Shown in pieces: positions 1-8,338 of a stretch of 64,000 bases of DNA. Made by a program: the position numbers and the translations under genes. This stretch comes from Sphingomonas phyllosphaerae FA2 (lineage in GTDB: Bacteria; Pseudomonadota; Alphaproteobacteria; Sphingomonadales; Sphingomonadaceae): positions 917,576 to 981,575 of the forward strand of contig NZ_KE386571.1 in NCBI RefSeq assembly GCF_000427645.1, written 5' to 3'. Position 1 is the stretch's first letter. Every line of letters begins with the position of its first letter. The notes under the pieces are model-generated. The model made no database searches, was not told where the DNA came from, and saw only the letters and a list, made by a program, of their open reading frames with translations.

Positions 1-677
1 AGCATTCCGCGTGCGGACGAGGAGGCGACCGACGCCTGCGAGCGCAGGCTGTGTCCCTCGTGCGTCGTAGCCTCCACCGTCACTGCGATCTCGTTCCGGA
101 AGTCCGCGGCGAGCTTGTCGCGTGCGCCCTGCGCGCTGTGGGCCGAATAGACCGAGTAGATCGCGACGGTGATCTCGCCCTCCAGCGCCGACAGCCGCAT
201 CAGCGTGTCGATGAGCTGCGGCAGGCGCGGGTCCTCGCGCGGCACGCTGGCCATCAGCGCGCCGAGTGCGGCACGATCGCTGGCGCTGATCATCGCCAGC
301 AGCGCCATCGGCGACACGTTGGCGCCATAGGCCGAGGCGACCGACCGTTCGATCGACTCCACCCATGCGCGTTCACGGGTACGCAGGAAGCGATTTTCGA
401 GGAAGGCGACGCCGATATCGATCATCCGCTCGCTTTCGTACGAGGCGTGATTGGCGGTGGTGCCGAAGCAGCGCTTCCAATGCGACCAATAGGCGTCGGC
501 GATCACACGCGCCTGCGGACGCAGCGTCTCCCAGGCGTCCCGCGCGGCGCGCGTCAGCTCGCCCTCCAGATCGAACACGTCGAAACGTGCGTTGAGATCC
601 AGCGCGGCGGCGACGGATCCGATCGGTGGCAAATCGTTGGGCAACACCTGCTCCGTGCAGTAGGGAAGGATCGGCAT
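1..677 (-). CDS. Methyl-accepting chemotaxis protein, N-terminal part (cut by window edge)
   Basis: The gene starts at ATG 677-675 and runs open to base 1, giving 225 codons without a stop. About the first 190 residues are an all-helical cytoplasmic sensor resembling the protoglobin domain of globin-coupled chemoreceptors (segments RPQARVIADAYWSHW and ITVAIYSVYSAHS). From about residue 190 the pattern becomes the heptad-like helix that opens MCP signalling domains, with many Ala, Ser, Glu and Thr. No transmembrane segment is visible, so a soluble receptor is likely. I do not find the proximal His where heme-binding protoglobins carry it, so heme binding is doubtful. The signalling hairpin that would prove the MCP call lies outside the window. 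The 150 bp between this gene and sdhC would hold both divergent promoters. Confidence 0.6.
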   Translation of the reverse strand, partial: MPILPYCTEQVLPNDLPPIGSVAAALDLNARFDVFDLEGELTRAARDAWETLRPQARVIADAYWSHWKRCFGTTANHASYESERMIDIGVAFLENRFLRTRERAWVESIERSVASAYGANVSPMALLAMISASDRAALGALMASVPREDPRLPQLIDTLMRLSALEGEITVAIYSVYSAHSAQGARDKLAADFRNEIAVTVEATTHEGHSLRSQASVASSSARGM

Positions 678-828
678 CGTACTAGCCGCGATCCGTTAAC
701 AGCGGGTTAGGGACCGGGGTCGACTTTGGCAGGGGCGATCCGCCCACCGCGCTTGCATCGTGCGCGCCGTGGACGCATAGACCGCCGCAAACTCGCCAGC
801 ACCGGCCCATATTCAAGGAATTTCGCGC

Positions 829-1254
829 TTGGCCTCGAAACCCGCCCGCCCGCGCAGCCCGCACCTGTTCAGCGGCCCCATGCAAATCCACTATCGCTGG
901 AGCCCGGCGATGACGGTGTCGATCGTGCACCGCGTGACCGGGACGGGCATGGCGACGGTGGGGACCCTGCTGCTGGTGTGGTGGCTGGCCGCGATCGCGG
1001 CCGGCCCCGGCGCTTATGGCGTGTTCCTCGACGTGTTCACCACCTCGACCGGATCGCTCAACATCCTGGGCTGGGTGGTCGGCGTCGGGCTGACGTGGTC
1101 GGTGTTCCAGCACATGATGAGCGGCATCCGCCATCTGGTGCTCGATACCGGAGCGGCGTTCGAGTTGAAGGTAAACCGGCGGCTGGCGGTGCTGACCTTC
1201 GTCGCCTCGATCGCGCTGACGGTGGCGTTCTGGCTTTTCCTGGGGATCAAGTAA
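829..1254 (+). CDS. sdhC: Succinate dehydrogenase cytochrome b556 subunit
   Basis: 141 residues, membrane anchor of complex II, which passes electrons from succinate to ubiquinone in the inner membrane. It shows the SdhC signature SIVHRVTGTG near residue 31 and the heme-ligand region FQHMMSGIRHLVLD near residues 92-105, with three hydrophobic helices. The start is TTG at 829, supported by an AAGGA ribosome site at 815-819 nine bases upstream and by the family's usual N-terminus; no ATG fits. Its TAA overlaps the sdhD ATG by one base (TAATG), so the two are translationally coupled. It is the first gene of sdhCDA. Confidence 0.96.
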   Translation: MASKPARPRSPHLFSGPMQIHYRWSPAMTVSIVHRVTGTGMATVGTLLLVWWLAAIAAGPGAYGVFLDVFTTSTGSLNILGWVVGVGLTWSVFQHMMSGIRHLVLDTGAAFELKVNRRLAVLTFVASIALTVAFWLFLGIK

Positions 1255-1631
1255 TGGGTACCGAGATTGGCCGCGTGCGCGGTCTGGGCAGCGCCGGGCA
1301 TGGCGCGCAGCATTGGTGGCATCACAAGCTGACCGCAGGCAGCAACTTCCTGCTGCTCGTCTGGCTGCTTACCTCGATCGCCACGCTGCCGTCCTATGAC
1401 CATGCCACGGTGCGGATCTGGCTGCAGTCGGCTTGGGTCGCGGTGCCGATGGTGCTGTTCATCGCCTCGGTCTTCTACCATTTCCGCCTCGGACTGCAGG
1501 TCGTGATCGAGGATTACGCTCACAAGGAAAGCCGTTTCGTGCTGACCGTGCTGGTGACCGTGTTCACCTTCGCCACGGCCGGCACCGCCATCTTCTCGAT
1601 CCTCAAGGTCGCTTTCGGAGCCGCCGCCTGA
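1254..1631 (+). CDS. sdhD: Succinate dehydrogenase membrane anchor subunit
   Basis: 125 residues with three hydrophobic helices and the SdhD signature [15 protein letters not shown], which carries residues around the quinone/heme site. It pairs with SdhC to hold the flavoprotein/iron-sulfur dimer on the membrane. The ATG at 1254 overlaps the sdhC stop by one base and its own TGA overlaps the sdhA ATG by one base (TGATG), so the trio is one coupled transcription unit. The open frame extends far upstream of 1254, but that part is antisense-like shadow through sdhC; the [17 protein letters not shown]-terminus matches sphingomonad SdhD proteins as I remember them. Confidence 0.95.
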   Translation: MGTEIGRVRGLGSAGHGAQHWWHHKLTAGSNFLLLVWLLTSIATLPSYDHATVRIWLQSAWVAVPMVLFIASVFYHFRLGLQVVIEDYAHKESRFVLTVLVTVFTFATAGTAIFSILKVAFGAAA

Positions 1632-3436
1632 TGTCTGCCGACGCTTACAAGATCATCGACCACACCTATGACGCGGTCGTCGTGGGTGCGGGCGGTTCCG
1701 GCCTGCGCGCCACGATGGGCATCGCCGAGAGCGGGCTGAAGACCGCCTGCATCACCAAGGTGTTTCCGACCCGGTCGCACACCGTGGCGGCGCAGGGCGG
1801 CATCGCGGCCTCGCTGGGCAACAACACGCCGGACCATTGGTCGTGGCACATGTTCGATACCGTCAAGGGTTCCGACTGGCTCGGCGACCAGGACGCGATC
1901 GAATATATGGTCCGCGAGGCGCCCGCCGCGGTCTACGAGCTGGAGCACGCCGGCGTGCCGTTCAGCCGCAACGACAATGGTACGATCTACCAGCGGCCGT
2001 TCGGCGGGCACATGCAGAACATGGGCGAGGGCCCCCCGGTGCAGCGCACCTGCGCCGCGGCCGACCGGACCGGCCATGCGATGCTTCACGCGCTGTATCA
2101 GCAGAGCCTGAAGTATGACGCCGATTTCTACGTCGAATATTTCGCGCTCGACCTCATCATGGAAAATGGTGCGTGCCGCGGCGTGATCGCCTTGTGCATG
2201 GAAGACGGCTCGATCCACCGCTTCCGCGCGCATTCGGTGGTGCTGGCGACCGGCGGCGGGGGGCGCGTCTACCAGTCGGCGACCTCGGCGCACACCTGCA
2301 CCGGCGACGGCAACGGCATGGCGCTGCGCGCCGGCCTCGCCTTGCAGGATATGGAGTTCGTGCAGTTCCACCCGACCGGCATCTACGGCGCGGGCGTGCT
2401 CATCACCGAGGGCGCGCGCGGCGAGGGCGGGTATCTGACCAACTCCGAGGGCGAGCGCTTCATGGAACGCTATGCGCCGTCGGCCAAGGATCTGGCGAGC
2501 CGCGACGTGGTCGCACGCTCGATGGCGATGGAGATGCGCGAGGGCCGCGGCGTCGGCAAGGACAAGGACCACATCTTCCTTCATCTCGACCATATCGATC
2601 CCAAGGTGCTGCACGAGCGGCTGCCGGGGATCACCGAGACGGGCAAGATCTTTGCGGGCGTGGACCTGACGCGCCAGCCGCTGCCGGTGACCCCGACCGT
2701 CCATTACAACATGGGTGGCATCCCCTGTAACTATCACGGCGAGGTCGTGCGGCTGAAGGATGGCGACCCGGATTCGGTGGTGCCGGGGCTGTTCGCGGTC
2801 GGCGAGGCGGCGTGCGTTTCGGTGCACGGTGCGAACCGGCTCGGTTCGAACTCGCTGATCGATCTGGTGGTGTTCGGGCGGGCGACCGGCTTGCGCCTGA
2901 AGGAGATGCTCAAGCCGAACACGCCGCACAATCCGCTGCCCAAGGGCTCGGAGGAGATGGCGCTCGGCCGGCTCGATCATTTCCGGAACGCCAAGGGCGG
3001 CACGCCGACCGCCAAGCTGCGCGCCGAGATGCAGCGGACGATGCAGCGCCACTGCGCGGTGTTCCGCGACAGCGAGCTGCTGCGCGAGGGTGTCGGCAAG
3101 ATCGAGACGATCTATCAGGGCATGAACGACGTCAGCGTCGCGGATCGCTCGCTGATCTGGAACACCGATCTGGTCGAGACGATGGAACTCGACAATCTGA
3201 TCGGCCAGGCGGTCGTGACGATGAAGAGCGCCGAGAACCGCAAGGAAAGCCGTGGTGCGCACATGCACGAGGATTTCCCCGAGCGCGACGACGCGAACTG
3301 GATGAAGCACACGATCACCACCTTCGACGGCTGGGGCGGCAAGGGTGGCGCGACCGCGATCGATTATCGCCCGGTGCACGATTACACGCTCACCGACGAT
3401 GCCGAATATATCAAGCCGAAGAAGCGCGTTTACTGA
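1631..3436 (+). CDS. sdhA: Succinate dehydrogenase flavoprotein subunit
   Basis: 601 residues, full family length. The N-terminal FAD-binding fold has GAGGSGLRA near residue 19 and the covalent-FAD region [10 protein letters not shown] near residue 50. The active-site block [21 protein letters not shown] and the late block [11 protein letters not shown] are intact, as is the C-terminal FDGWGGKGG. It oxidises succinate to fumarate in the TCA cycle. The start at 1631 overlaps the sdhD stop. Covalent flavinylation would need SdhE, which is encoded at 31051-31326 in this window. Unusually, sdhB does not follow: the next gene is a ClpP-fold protease after a repeat-containing gap. Confidence 0.98.
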   Translation: MSADAYKIIDHTYDAVVVGAGGSGLRATMGIAESGLKTACITKVFPTRSHTVAAQGGIAASLGNNTPDHWSWHMFDTVKGSDWLGDQDAIEYMVREAPAAVYELEHAGVPFSRNDNGTIYQRPFGGHMQNMGEGPPVQRTCAAADRTGHAMLHALYQQSLKYDADFYVEYFALDLIMENGACRGVIALCMEDGSIHRFRAHSVVLATGGGGRVYQSATSAHTCTGDGNGMALRAGLALQDMEFVQFHPTGIYGAGVLITEGARGEGGYLTNSEGERFMERYAPSAKDLASRDVVARSMAMEMREGRGVGKDKDHIFLHLDHIDPKVLHERLPGITETGKIFAGVDLTRQPLPVTPTVHYNMGGIPCNYHGEVVRLKDGDPDSVVPGLFAVGEAACVSVHGANRLGSNSLIDLVVFGRATGLRLKEMLKPNTPHNPLPKGSEEMALGRLDHFRNAKGGTPTAKLRAEMQRTMQRHCAVFRDSELLREGVGKIETIYQGMNDVSVADRSLIWNTDLVETMELDNLIGQAVVTMKSAENRKESRGAHMHEDFPERDDANWMKHTITTFDGWGGKGGATAIDYRPVHDYTLTDDAEYIKPKKRVY

Positions 3437-3445
3437 GGTTGGTTT

Positions 3446-3525
3446 CGTCGCCCCGGACTTGATCCGGGGCCCCGCTTTTCAGGGCGTCAGAAGAAGCGGG
3501 GCCCCGGCTCAAGGCGGGGGCGACG
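3446..3525. repeat. Intergenic inverted repeat downstream of sdhA
   Basis: Two arms of about 32 bases, from CGTCGCCCCGG to AAGCGGGGCCCC..GCGACG, pair with few mismatches around a short spacer. It lies between sdhA and the ClpP-like gene and is followed by GTTTTAT, so it could end the sdh transcript. The outer bases CGTCGCCCC recur in hairpins at 15312, 20577-20708 and 57351, which marks it as a member of a dispersed family. Confidence 0.75.
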
Positions 3526-3626
3526 GTTTTATAGGAGCTGCGTACTCATCGTAGCTGAGAAAGAGCGTGTGGCAAATGTCACGCCCTTTTAGCGGATCGC
3601 CGCCTTGCAGGACAGGAGCGGAACTC

Positions 3627-4226
3627 GTGCCGGGCTCGTGGCTTGAGCGCGGCATGACCGAGAACCACAACGCCGCCGCCTACCCGCTGCTCGCGGCCCC
3701 GCACATCCAGCTCCACGGCACCGTGGACGAAATGATGTACGCCAATTTCAAGGACCAGCTCGTCTCTGCGCCGAGCGACGGGCCAATCGTGGTGTCGATT
3801 ACCACGCTCGGCGGCGATCCTGAAATGGCGCGGGCGATGGGCGATTCGATCCGGCTGCTGCGCGAATATAGCGGACGTGAGGCGCTGTTCCTCGGCAAGG
3901 TCGCGGTTTATTCGGCCGGGGCGACGTTCATGTCCGCCTTTCCGGTCGACAAGCGCTTCCTGACGCGCAACTCGCGGATCATGATTCACGAGCGGCTGAT
4001 GAATTCGACCATCCAGCTCTCGGGTCCGCTCAACACGCTGGCGCCGGTGCTGAAGGCCAAGCTCAACGAGATCGAGGACTCGATCCGCATTCAGGAAGAA
4101 GGCTTCGCCGATCTTGTCCGCGGGAGCAAGGTGACGATCGACGAGATCAAGGAGCGCGCCCCGAACAATTGGTACATCGAGGCGAATGAGGCGCGTGAAC
4201 TCGGGTTGGTGCTCGACATCATCTGA
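3627..4226 (+). CDS. ClpP-family (peptidase S14) serine protease
   Basis: 199 residues from the GTG at 3627, or 190 from an ATG at 3654. I prefer the GTG because AGGAG at 3614-3618 sits eight bases upstream, while the ATG has no clear ribosome site. The ClpP fold is clear: nucleophile Ser in VAVYSAGATFMSAF (Ser87 counted from the ATG), catalytic His in SRIMIHERL (His112), and the Gly-rich strand SITTLGGDPE that forms the oxyanion region. It diverges from housekeeping ClpP (no GQAASMGA consensus), so it is probably a paralogue of unknown substrate rather than clpP itself. It occupies the place after sdhA where sdhB is often found. Its stop is 4 bases from the end of the convergent J-domain gene. 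Confidence 0.8.
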   Translation: MPGSWLERGMTENHNAAAYPLLAAPHIQLHGTVDEMMYANFKDQLVSAPSDGPIVVSITTLGGDPEMARAMGDSIRLLREYSGREALFLGKVAVYSAGATFMSAFPVDKRFLTRNSRIMIHERLMNSTIQLSGPLNTLAPVLKAKLNEIEDSIRIQEEGFADLVRGSKVTIDEIKERAPNNWYIEANEARELGLVLDII

Positions 4227-4230
4227 CCGC

Positions 4231-4827
4231 TCACGCGAAGGCAGGTGCGCGGCGGAGGTGCTGATAGGCGGCGATGACCTTGCCGAGCGCTGCCTCGTGG
4301 CTGCGATCACCGCCATTGCGGTCGGGGTGATAGCGCCGGACGAGTTCGGAATAGCGTTTGCGCAGCGCGCTGCGGTCGGCATCGGGTGACAGGCCCAGTG
4401 TCTCCAGGCTGCGGCGATCGTCCTGGGACAGAGGACGCCCGTTCGTTCGCGGCGACGTGCGCGCATACTTCGCGCCGATCGCGTCGAGCGGATCGGTGAA
4501 ATCGGCCCAGCGCGGTCCCTGATCCCCCATCCGCGTCTTCGAGAAGGCGCGCGTTTCTCCCTCCCATCCTGCCAGTGGTCGCTGTGCCTGATGGATTTCG
4601 TCGGCGGTCATGCCGTCGAAGTAATTGTAACCGGCGTTGAAGGCCCGGACGTGGTCGAGGCAGAACCAGCGAAAGCGCGGCGGCCCGTCGTGCGCGCCGG
4701 CGCCCTCCAGCGGGGGTGCGCGAAACTCGCCGGGTTCCGGGCAGCCGGGATGCGCGCATGGCTTGTCGGAGTCCGCCACCCGGCCGTGGAAACGCGTATG
4801 GGGTCGATCGTTCTGGGGTTTCACCAC
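4231..4827 (-). CDS. DnaJ-domain (J-domain) protein
   Basis: 198 residues. The C-terminal 60 residues form a J domain with the DnaK-stimulating HPD motif in ELVRRYHPDRNGGD. The N-terminal half has a putative metal-binding patch (CAHPGCPEPGEF then WFCLDHVRAFNAGYNYFDGM) seen in alphaproteobacterial J-proteins of this size. It probably recruits Hsp70 to a specific client. The start is GTG at 4827, followed by another GTG; no ATG is available upstream in a sensible position. It is divergent from bolA with only 42 bases between them, so the two promoters must overlap. Confidence 0.88.
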   Translation of the reverse strand: MVKPQNDRPHTRFHGRVADSDKPCAHPGCPEPGEFRAPPLEGAGAHDGPPRFRWFCLDHVRAFNAGYNYFDGMTADEIHQAQRPLAGWEGETRAFSKTRMGDQGPRWADFTDPLDAIGAKYARTSPRTNGRPLSQDDRRSLETLGLSPDADRSALRKRYSELVRRYHPDRNGGDRSHEAALGKVIAAYQHLRRAPAFA

Positions 4828-4869
4828 TCACTCGTCGCTTGACGCACAAAGGGCGCTATATGGGATCGC

Positions 4870-5139
4870 ATGACTGACATCGCCACCTTGATTACCCAGC
4901 GGCTGACCGCTGCACTTTCTCCGAACCGGCTGGAGGTCATCAACGAAAGCGCGCAGCATCGCGGGCATCTCGGCGATGACGGAACGGGCGAAAGCCATTT
5001 CCGCGTGATCGTCGAGAGTGCCGCGTTCGCCGGCCAGTCGCGGGTGGCGCGGCAACGGCTGATCAACCATGCGCTCGCCGATCTGCTCGCCGAGCGGATC
5101 CATGCGCTTGCCATCCAGGCGAAGGCGCCGGGCGAATGA
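4870..5139 (+). CDS. BolA family protein
   Basis: 89 residues, the usual size of BolA. The family signature is visible: NESAQHRGH near residue 25, then ESHFRVIVESAAFAGQSRVARQRLIN with the conserved FxG.SR.Rq.h/l pattern, and LADLLAERIHALAIQAKAP at the C-terminus. BolA proteins bind monothiol glutaredoxins and act in iron-sulfur traffic and cell-shape control; which paralogue this is cannot be told from sequence alone. Its TGA overlaps the following GST start (ATGA at 5136), so they are co-translated. Confidence 0.93.
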   Translation: MTDIATLITQRLTAALSPNRLEVINESAQHRGHLGDDGTGESHFRVIVESAAFAGQSRVARQRLINHALADLLAERIHALAIQAKAPGE

Positions 5140-5846
5140 CGTACGACCTGTGGTACTGGCCGACGATCCAGGGGCGCGGCGAGTTCGTGCGGCTGGTGCT
5201 GGAGGCGGGCGGGATCGGCTATCGCGACCGGGCGCGCGACGACGGGGCGGAGGCGATGATGCGCGACATGGCGGGGCGTGGGCCGCGCGCGCCGTTCGCG
5301 CCGCCGTATCTGGTCGCGGACGATGTGACTGTGGCGCAGGTGGCGGATATCGTGCTGTTCCTGCAAGATCGCCACGGAATCGGGTCGCAGGATGCGGGAA
5401 TGCAATATTGGCTGCACCAGTTGCAACTGACCGTCGCCGATTTGATTGCGGAGGTTCATGCGGTGCACCACCCGGTCGATCCGATGGCCTGGTACCGCGA
5501 GCAGCGCGACGAGGCGGTGCGGGCGGCGGGGCAGTTTCGTCGCAAGCGGATCCCCAAGTTCCTCGACCATTTCGAGGCGGCGCTGGGGGCAGAGGACGGT
5601 CCGTTCGTGGCGGGCGCGGCGTGGAGCGGGGTCGACATGGCGTTGTTCCAGATCGTCGCGGGCCTGCGCTACATGTTCCCGCGGCGGATGGCGGCGCTTG
5701 CCGGGGACTATCCGCGGCTGGCAGCGTTGCACGATGCGGTCGCGGCGCTGCCGGCGGTGGCAGCCTATCTGGCGAGCGAGCGGCGGGTGGCGTTCAACAC
5801 CGACGGCATCTTCCGCCACTATCCCGAGCTGGACGGCGACGGCTGA
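5136..5846 (+). CDS. Glutathione S-transferase family protein
   Basis: 236 residues. The N-terminal thioredoxin-like half begins YDLWYWPTIQGRGEFVRLVLEAGG, with the Tyr/Arg arrangement of Sigma- and Pi-like GSTs, and the cis-Pro strand APPYLVADD near residue 60. The helical C-terminal half contains FVAGAAWSGVDMALFQIVAGLR, matching the N-capping motif of GSTs. The protein likely conjugates glutathione or acts as a peroxidase; the substrate is unknown. It overlaps the bolA stop by 4 bases. Linkage of a GST to bolA fits a redox theme but may be only co-transcription. Confidence 0.9.
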   Translation: MTYDLWYWPTIQGRGEFVRLVLEAGGIGYRDRARDDGAEAMMRDMAGRGPRAPFAPPYLVADDVTVAQVADIVLFLQDRHGIGSQDAGMQYWLHQLQLTVADLIAEVHAVHHPVDPMAWYREQRDEAVRAAGQFRRKRIPKFLDHFEAALGAEDGPFVAGAAWSGVDMALFQIVAGLRYMFPRRMAALAGDYPRLAALHDAVAALPAVAAYLASERRVAFNTDGIFRHYPELDGDG

Positions 5847-5867
5847 GCGTCGCCGTCCGCCTGGCCG

Positions 5868-6314
5868 TCAGTCCTTGAGCGCGGCGGGAACGGTGCCGCC
5901 GCTCTTCTCCAGCTCGCGCATCACGGCCTTGTGGAGCCAGATGTTCATTTCCGCCGAGCCATCCTTCTCGCCGGTATAGCCGAGTTCGGTGGCCAGTTCC
6001 TTGCGGTTGGCGAGGCTGGAATCGAGATCGAGCAGCTTCATCAGATCGACGATCGACGTCCGCCAATTGAGATCGGGATTGCCCTTCTGCTGCGCGATGC
6101 CGGTGAGCACCGCCTCGACATCGACCGGCGCCTGCGCGGTGGGCGCGGGGGTGGGGGCCGCCGGGGCGGGCGCGGGGCTGGGCGCCGCCGGGGCGGTCGA
6201 CGCGCCCGGCGCGGGGGGCGGAGCGGCGGGAGCGTCCTTCTTGCCCGAGAACTGGCCGCCGAGCGGGCCGTGGTCGCCGAAGATCGCCTTCTTGATCGCG
6301 CCGAAGATGCTCAT
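5868..6314 (-). CDS. DUF3597 domain protein
   Basis: 148 residues. N-terminal MSIFGAIKKAIFG is the characteristic DUF3597 opening; a long Ala/Pro-rich linker (about residues 28-65) follows, then a C-terminal globular domain VDVEAVLTGIAQQKGNPDLNWRTSIVDLMKLLDLDSSLANRK...LGY, which is the conserved DUF3597 block. Function is unknown. I chose the ATG at 6314 over an upstream in-frame start because the upstream residues are Arg-rich and unlike the family. The ATG overlaps the stop of the upstream HTH gene (ATGA), so the two genes form an operon. Confidence 0.9.
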   Translation of the reverse strand: MSIFGAIKKAIFGDHGPLGGQFSGKKDAPAAPPPAPGASTAPAAPSPAPAPAAPTPAPTAQAPVDVEAVLTGIAQQKGNPDLNWRTSIVDLMKLLDLDSSLANRKELATELGYTGEKDGSAEMNIWLHKAVMRELEKSGGTVPAALKD

Positions 6315-7462
6315 GTCGCAAGCGTTCCTGTGTCGTGGAAGGATGCAGGGGCAACGTCGGCGAACCACGAAGGTTCAGGGGCCTCGTCGTACCGCGGTGG
6401 CGCGGCATCGCGCGGCGCGGCGGCACGTGCACCGAACCACGCATCGCGCTCCGCCGCCAGTTCCGCGAGCATCGACCCGTCCGGGCCATGGGGCGCGTCG
6501 CCCATCAGCGCCTCCTCGGCATCGGTGAGCGAGCGTTCGTAGTCGAGATCGGCGGGATCGCCGTCCTCCAGGCCGAGGAAATCCGGAGGCGGCGGGAAGT
6601 AGGTGCGCCAGTCCTGCGCCTGATCGTCCCACCACACCGGGTCGGCGGGCGGGGCCGAATGTTGCGAATGTTGAGACGCTGGCGGGGCCGGATCGGGGGC
6701 GGGCGGGGCGGCGAAGGCGATCAGCCCGGCCGCCTCGGCGCGCGCCCATTGTTCGGCAGTCCAGTGCTGGCGCTGCGCGGGGTCGAGATCGGCGACCGGC
6801 ACGTCGGCGGCACTGGCGTGGCCGGTGCGCGCGAAGCGATCCGCGGCGGCGAGCGCGTAGAGCGGAGCGAGATCGGCGGCGCTGGCGTCCTCTGCATCGA
6901 GGGCGCCGCTGCGCTGCGCGAGGAACAGCCCGGCGCGGGCGGCGCCACCGTCCTGCGCGACGAGATCGAGATAGGCGTCGAACTCCTGCGCGACGAGCCG
7001 CGCGGCCTTGACGTCGGTGTCGGGGGCGGCCTCCACCTGTCGGTCGAGGCGCGCGAGCAGGCTCATCGCGAGGCGGTTGTCGTGGCGATGGCGGGTGACG
7101 ACGGAGCCGTCGGCGCGGGTGTAGGTGTCGGTTTGGCCGTCGAGCGCGCGGACCATCAGCGTCTCGGCAACGACCTCGCGTGCGACGAGCGACGCGGCGC
7201 GCCAGCCGAGCGCGAACGCCGCGCCCTTGGCGGTGCGGCGGAAGGCATAGGCGGAGGTGGCGGACAGCCCGACCCGCGCGCAGGCGGCGTCGACGCCGTG
7301 GCCCTCGGCGATCGCTTCGAGGAAGGTGCGCTGGTTGGTGGCAGACCAGCCGTCGTGGCGGCGGGATTGGGTGGTTTCGGTGAGGAGGGTGACCGCAGGG
7401 TGCGGCGGCGTGGCGCGGCGGGCCGGGGCGGTAATGCCTTCCATCGGGGTCATAATGGTCAT
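6311..7462 (-). CDS. Helix-turn-helix protein of unknown function
   Basis: 383 residues. Residues about 38-85 (NQRTFLEAIAEGHGVDAACARVGLSATSAYAFRR) read as a homeodomain-like helix-turn-helix of the type found in terminase small subunits and in transposase-like regulators. The middle part is Ala-rich and helical; the C-terminal 130 residues are Pro/Ala/Asp-rich and probably disordered. There is no transmembrane segment. No terminase large subunit, portal or capsid gene is near, so a phage role is unlikely. It is co-transcribed with the DUF3597 gene through a 4-base overlap. A DNA-binding role is inferred from the HTH only. Confidence 0.7.
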   Translation of the reverse strand: MTIMTPMEGITAPARRATPPHPAVTLLTETTQSRRHDGWSATNQRTFLEAIAEGHGVDAACARVGLSATSAYAFRRTAKGAAFALGWRAASLVAREVVAETLMVRALDGQTDTYTRADGSVVTRHRHDNRLAMSLLARLDRQVEAAPDTDVKAARLVAQEFDAYLDLVAQDGGAARAGLFLAQRSGALDAEDASAADLAPLYALAAADRFARTGHASAADVPVADLDPAQRQHWTAEQWARAEAAGLIAFAAPPAPDPAPPASQHSQHSAPPADPVWWDDQAQDWRTYFPPPPDFLGLEDGDPADLDYERSLTDAEEALMGDAPHGPDGSMLAELAAERDAWFGARAAAPRDAAPPRYDEAPEPSWFADVAPASFHDTGTLAT

Positions 7463-7540
7463 GTGCGGTGTCCTCCTGCGGAAAGGGTGCGGGAGGGTGG
7501 CTTATGTTGGAGGGTGTAGGACAGCCCGCCGCGCCAAGGC

Positions 7541-7636
7541 GGTAGCGCAGCTACCGGCGCGGCGAACCGCGGCGGGCGCAGCCGGCGGCGCGGAAAGCGC
7601 CGTCCGACGACGCGGCTTTGCCGCGGCCGGGCGTGA
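7541..7636. repeat. Cluster of GC-rich hairpins
   Basis: In the 256-base gap between the HTH gene and the BRCT gene there are at least three short stem-loops in a row: CGGTAGC-gca-GCTACCG at 7541-7557, a GGCGC/GCGCC stem near 7590-7604, and CGCGG-ctttg-CCGCG near 7611-7625. The rest of the gap shows nothing I recognise. The cluster sits exactly at the edge of the lower-GC patch. Confidence 0.55.
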
Positions 7637-7718
7637 GGATACCACTTGCAGGGGAAGCAGCGCTTTGCCAGTCTGAATATTAGTGGGGCAAGACGAGCTT
7701 GGGGGAGCGTAGTTGGCT

Positions 7719-8324
7719 ATGAGTGAGCAGCGGTACAATCTGCTAGGAGCCGACCGCATTACATCGCGGCAAGTCGATGAACTTGTTGGATTAGCTCGTG
7801 GAATTGCAGCCGACGGGGTAATCAATCAAGGCGAAGTCGAGTTTCTGCAAAAATGGCTCGCCGCGAACATTGCGATCAGCGATCAGCCCATGATCCGACG
7901 TCTTTACGACCGCGTGAACACGATCCTTGCCGATGGCGTGGCAGATGAGGAAGAATGCGCGGAGTTACTGGACACGCTCAGCAGCTTCTCGAGTCGCGAC
8001 TTCGAGTTGGGCGAGGTGATGAAGCCATCGACCTTGCCGCTCTGTGACCCGGCTCCTACACTATCTTTTCGAGCGCAGCGTTATTGCTTCACCGGCACCT
8101 TCGGCTTCGGGGGACGCCGCGAATGCGAACAGGCGGTTCTTGAGCGGGGCGGTACAGCGGGCACGTTGACGCAGCGGACGACGGTATTGGTGATCGGCTC
8201 CTATGCCACAGAGTCATGGAAACATTCGGCCTTCGGAACCAAGATTGTGAAAGCTGTCGACTTTCGCGAGAGCGGTATGCCGATCAATATCGTTTCAGAA
8301 GAACATTGGATTTCGCACCTATGA
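7719..8324 (+). CDS. BRCT-domain protein with TerB-like N-terminal region
   Basis: 201 residues from ATG 7719; a TTG at 7713 is also in frame, but GGGGGAG at 7701-7707 is better spaced from the ATG. The C-terminal 85 residues are a BRCT domain close to that of NAD-dependent DNA ligase: RYCFTGTFGFGGRRECEQAVLERGG, then TTVLVIGSYATESWKHSAFGTKIVKAVDF and a closing EEHWISHL. The N-terminal 80 residues are helical with ARGIAADGVINQGEVEFLQKWL, which resembles the acidic turn of TerB/DnaJ-like tellurite-resistance domains. Such proteins often ride on accessory DNA. Two 60-base lines counted by eye (7741-7860) are about 50-53 percent GC, clearly below the neighbours, which suggests transfer. Function is unknown; DNA-end or nick recognition is a guess. 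Confidence 0.78.
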   Translation: MSEQRYNLLGADRITSRQVDELVGLARGIAADGVINQGEVEFLQKWLAANIAISDQPMIRRLYDRVNTILADGVADEEECAELLDTLSSFSSRDFELGEVMKPSTLPLCDPAPTLSFRAQRYCFTGTFGFGGRRECEQAVLERGGTAGTLTQRTTVLVIGSYATESWKHSAFGTKIVKAVDFRESGMPINIVSEEHWISHL

Positions 8325-8338
8325 GGTAATGTGCATCC

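Noticed and set aside
51..710. 219-codon plus-strand frame at the left end
   Set aside because: It is antisense to the chemoreceptor gene, which reads as a sensible helical protein on the minus strand.
1520..3379. 619-codon minus-strand frame opposite sdhA
   Set aside because: Arg/His-rich shadow; sdhA has full-length conserved motifs.
3627..4226. Phage head-maturation protease or housekeeping clpP
   Set aside because: No phage genes are near, and the nucleophile context differs from the ClpP consensus.
6311..7462. Phage terminase small subunit
   Set aside because: The helix-turn-helix is similar, but there is no large terminase, portal, capsid or integrase nearby.
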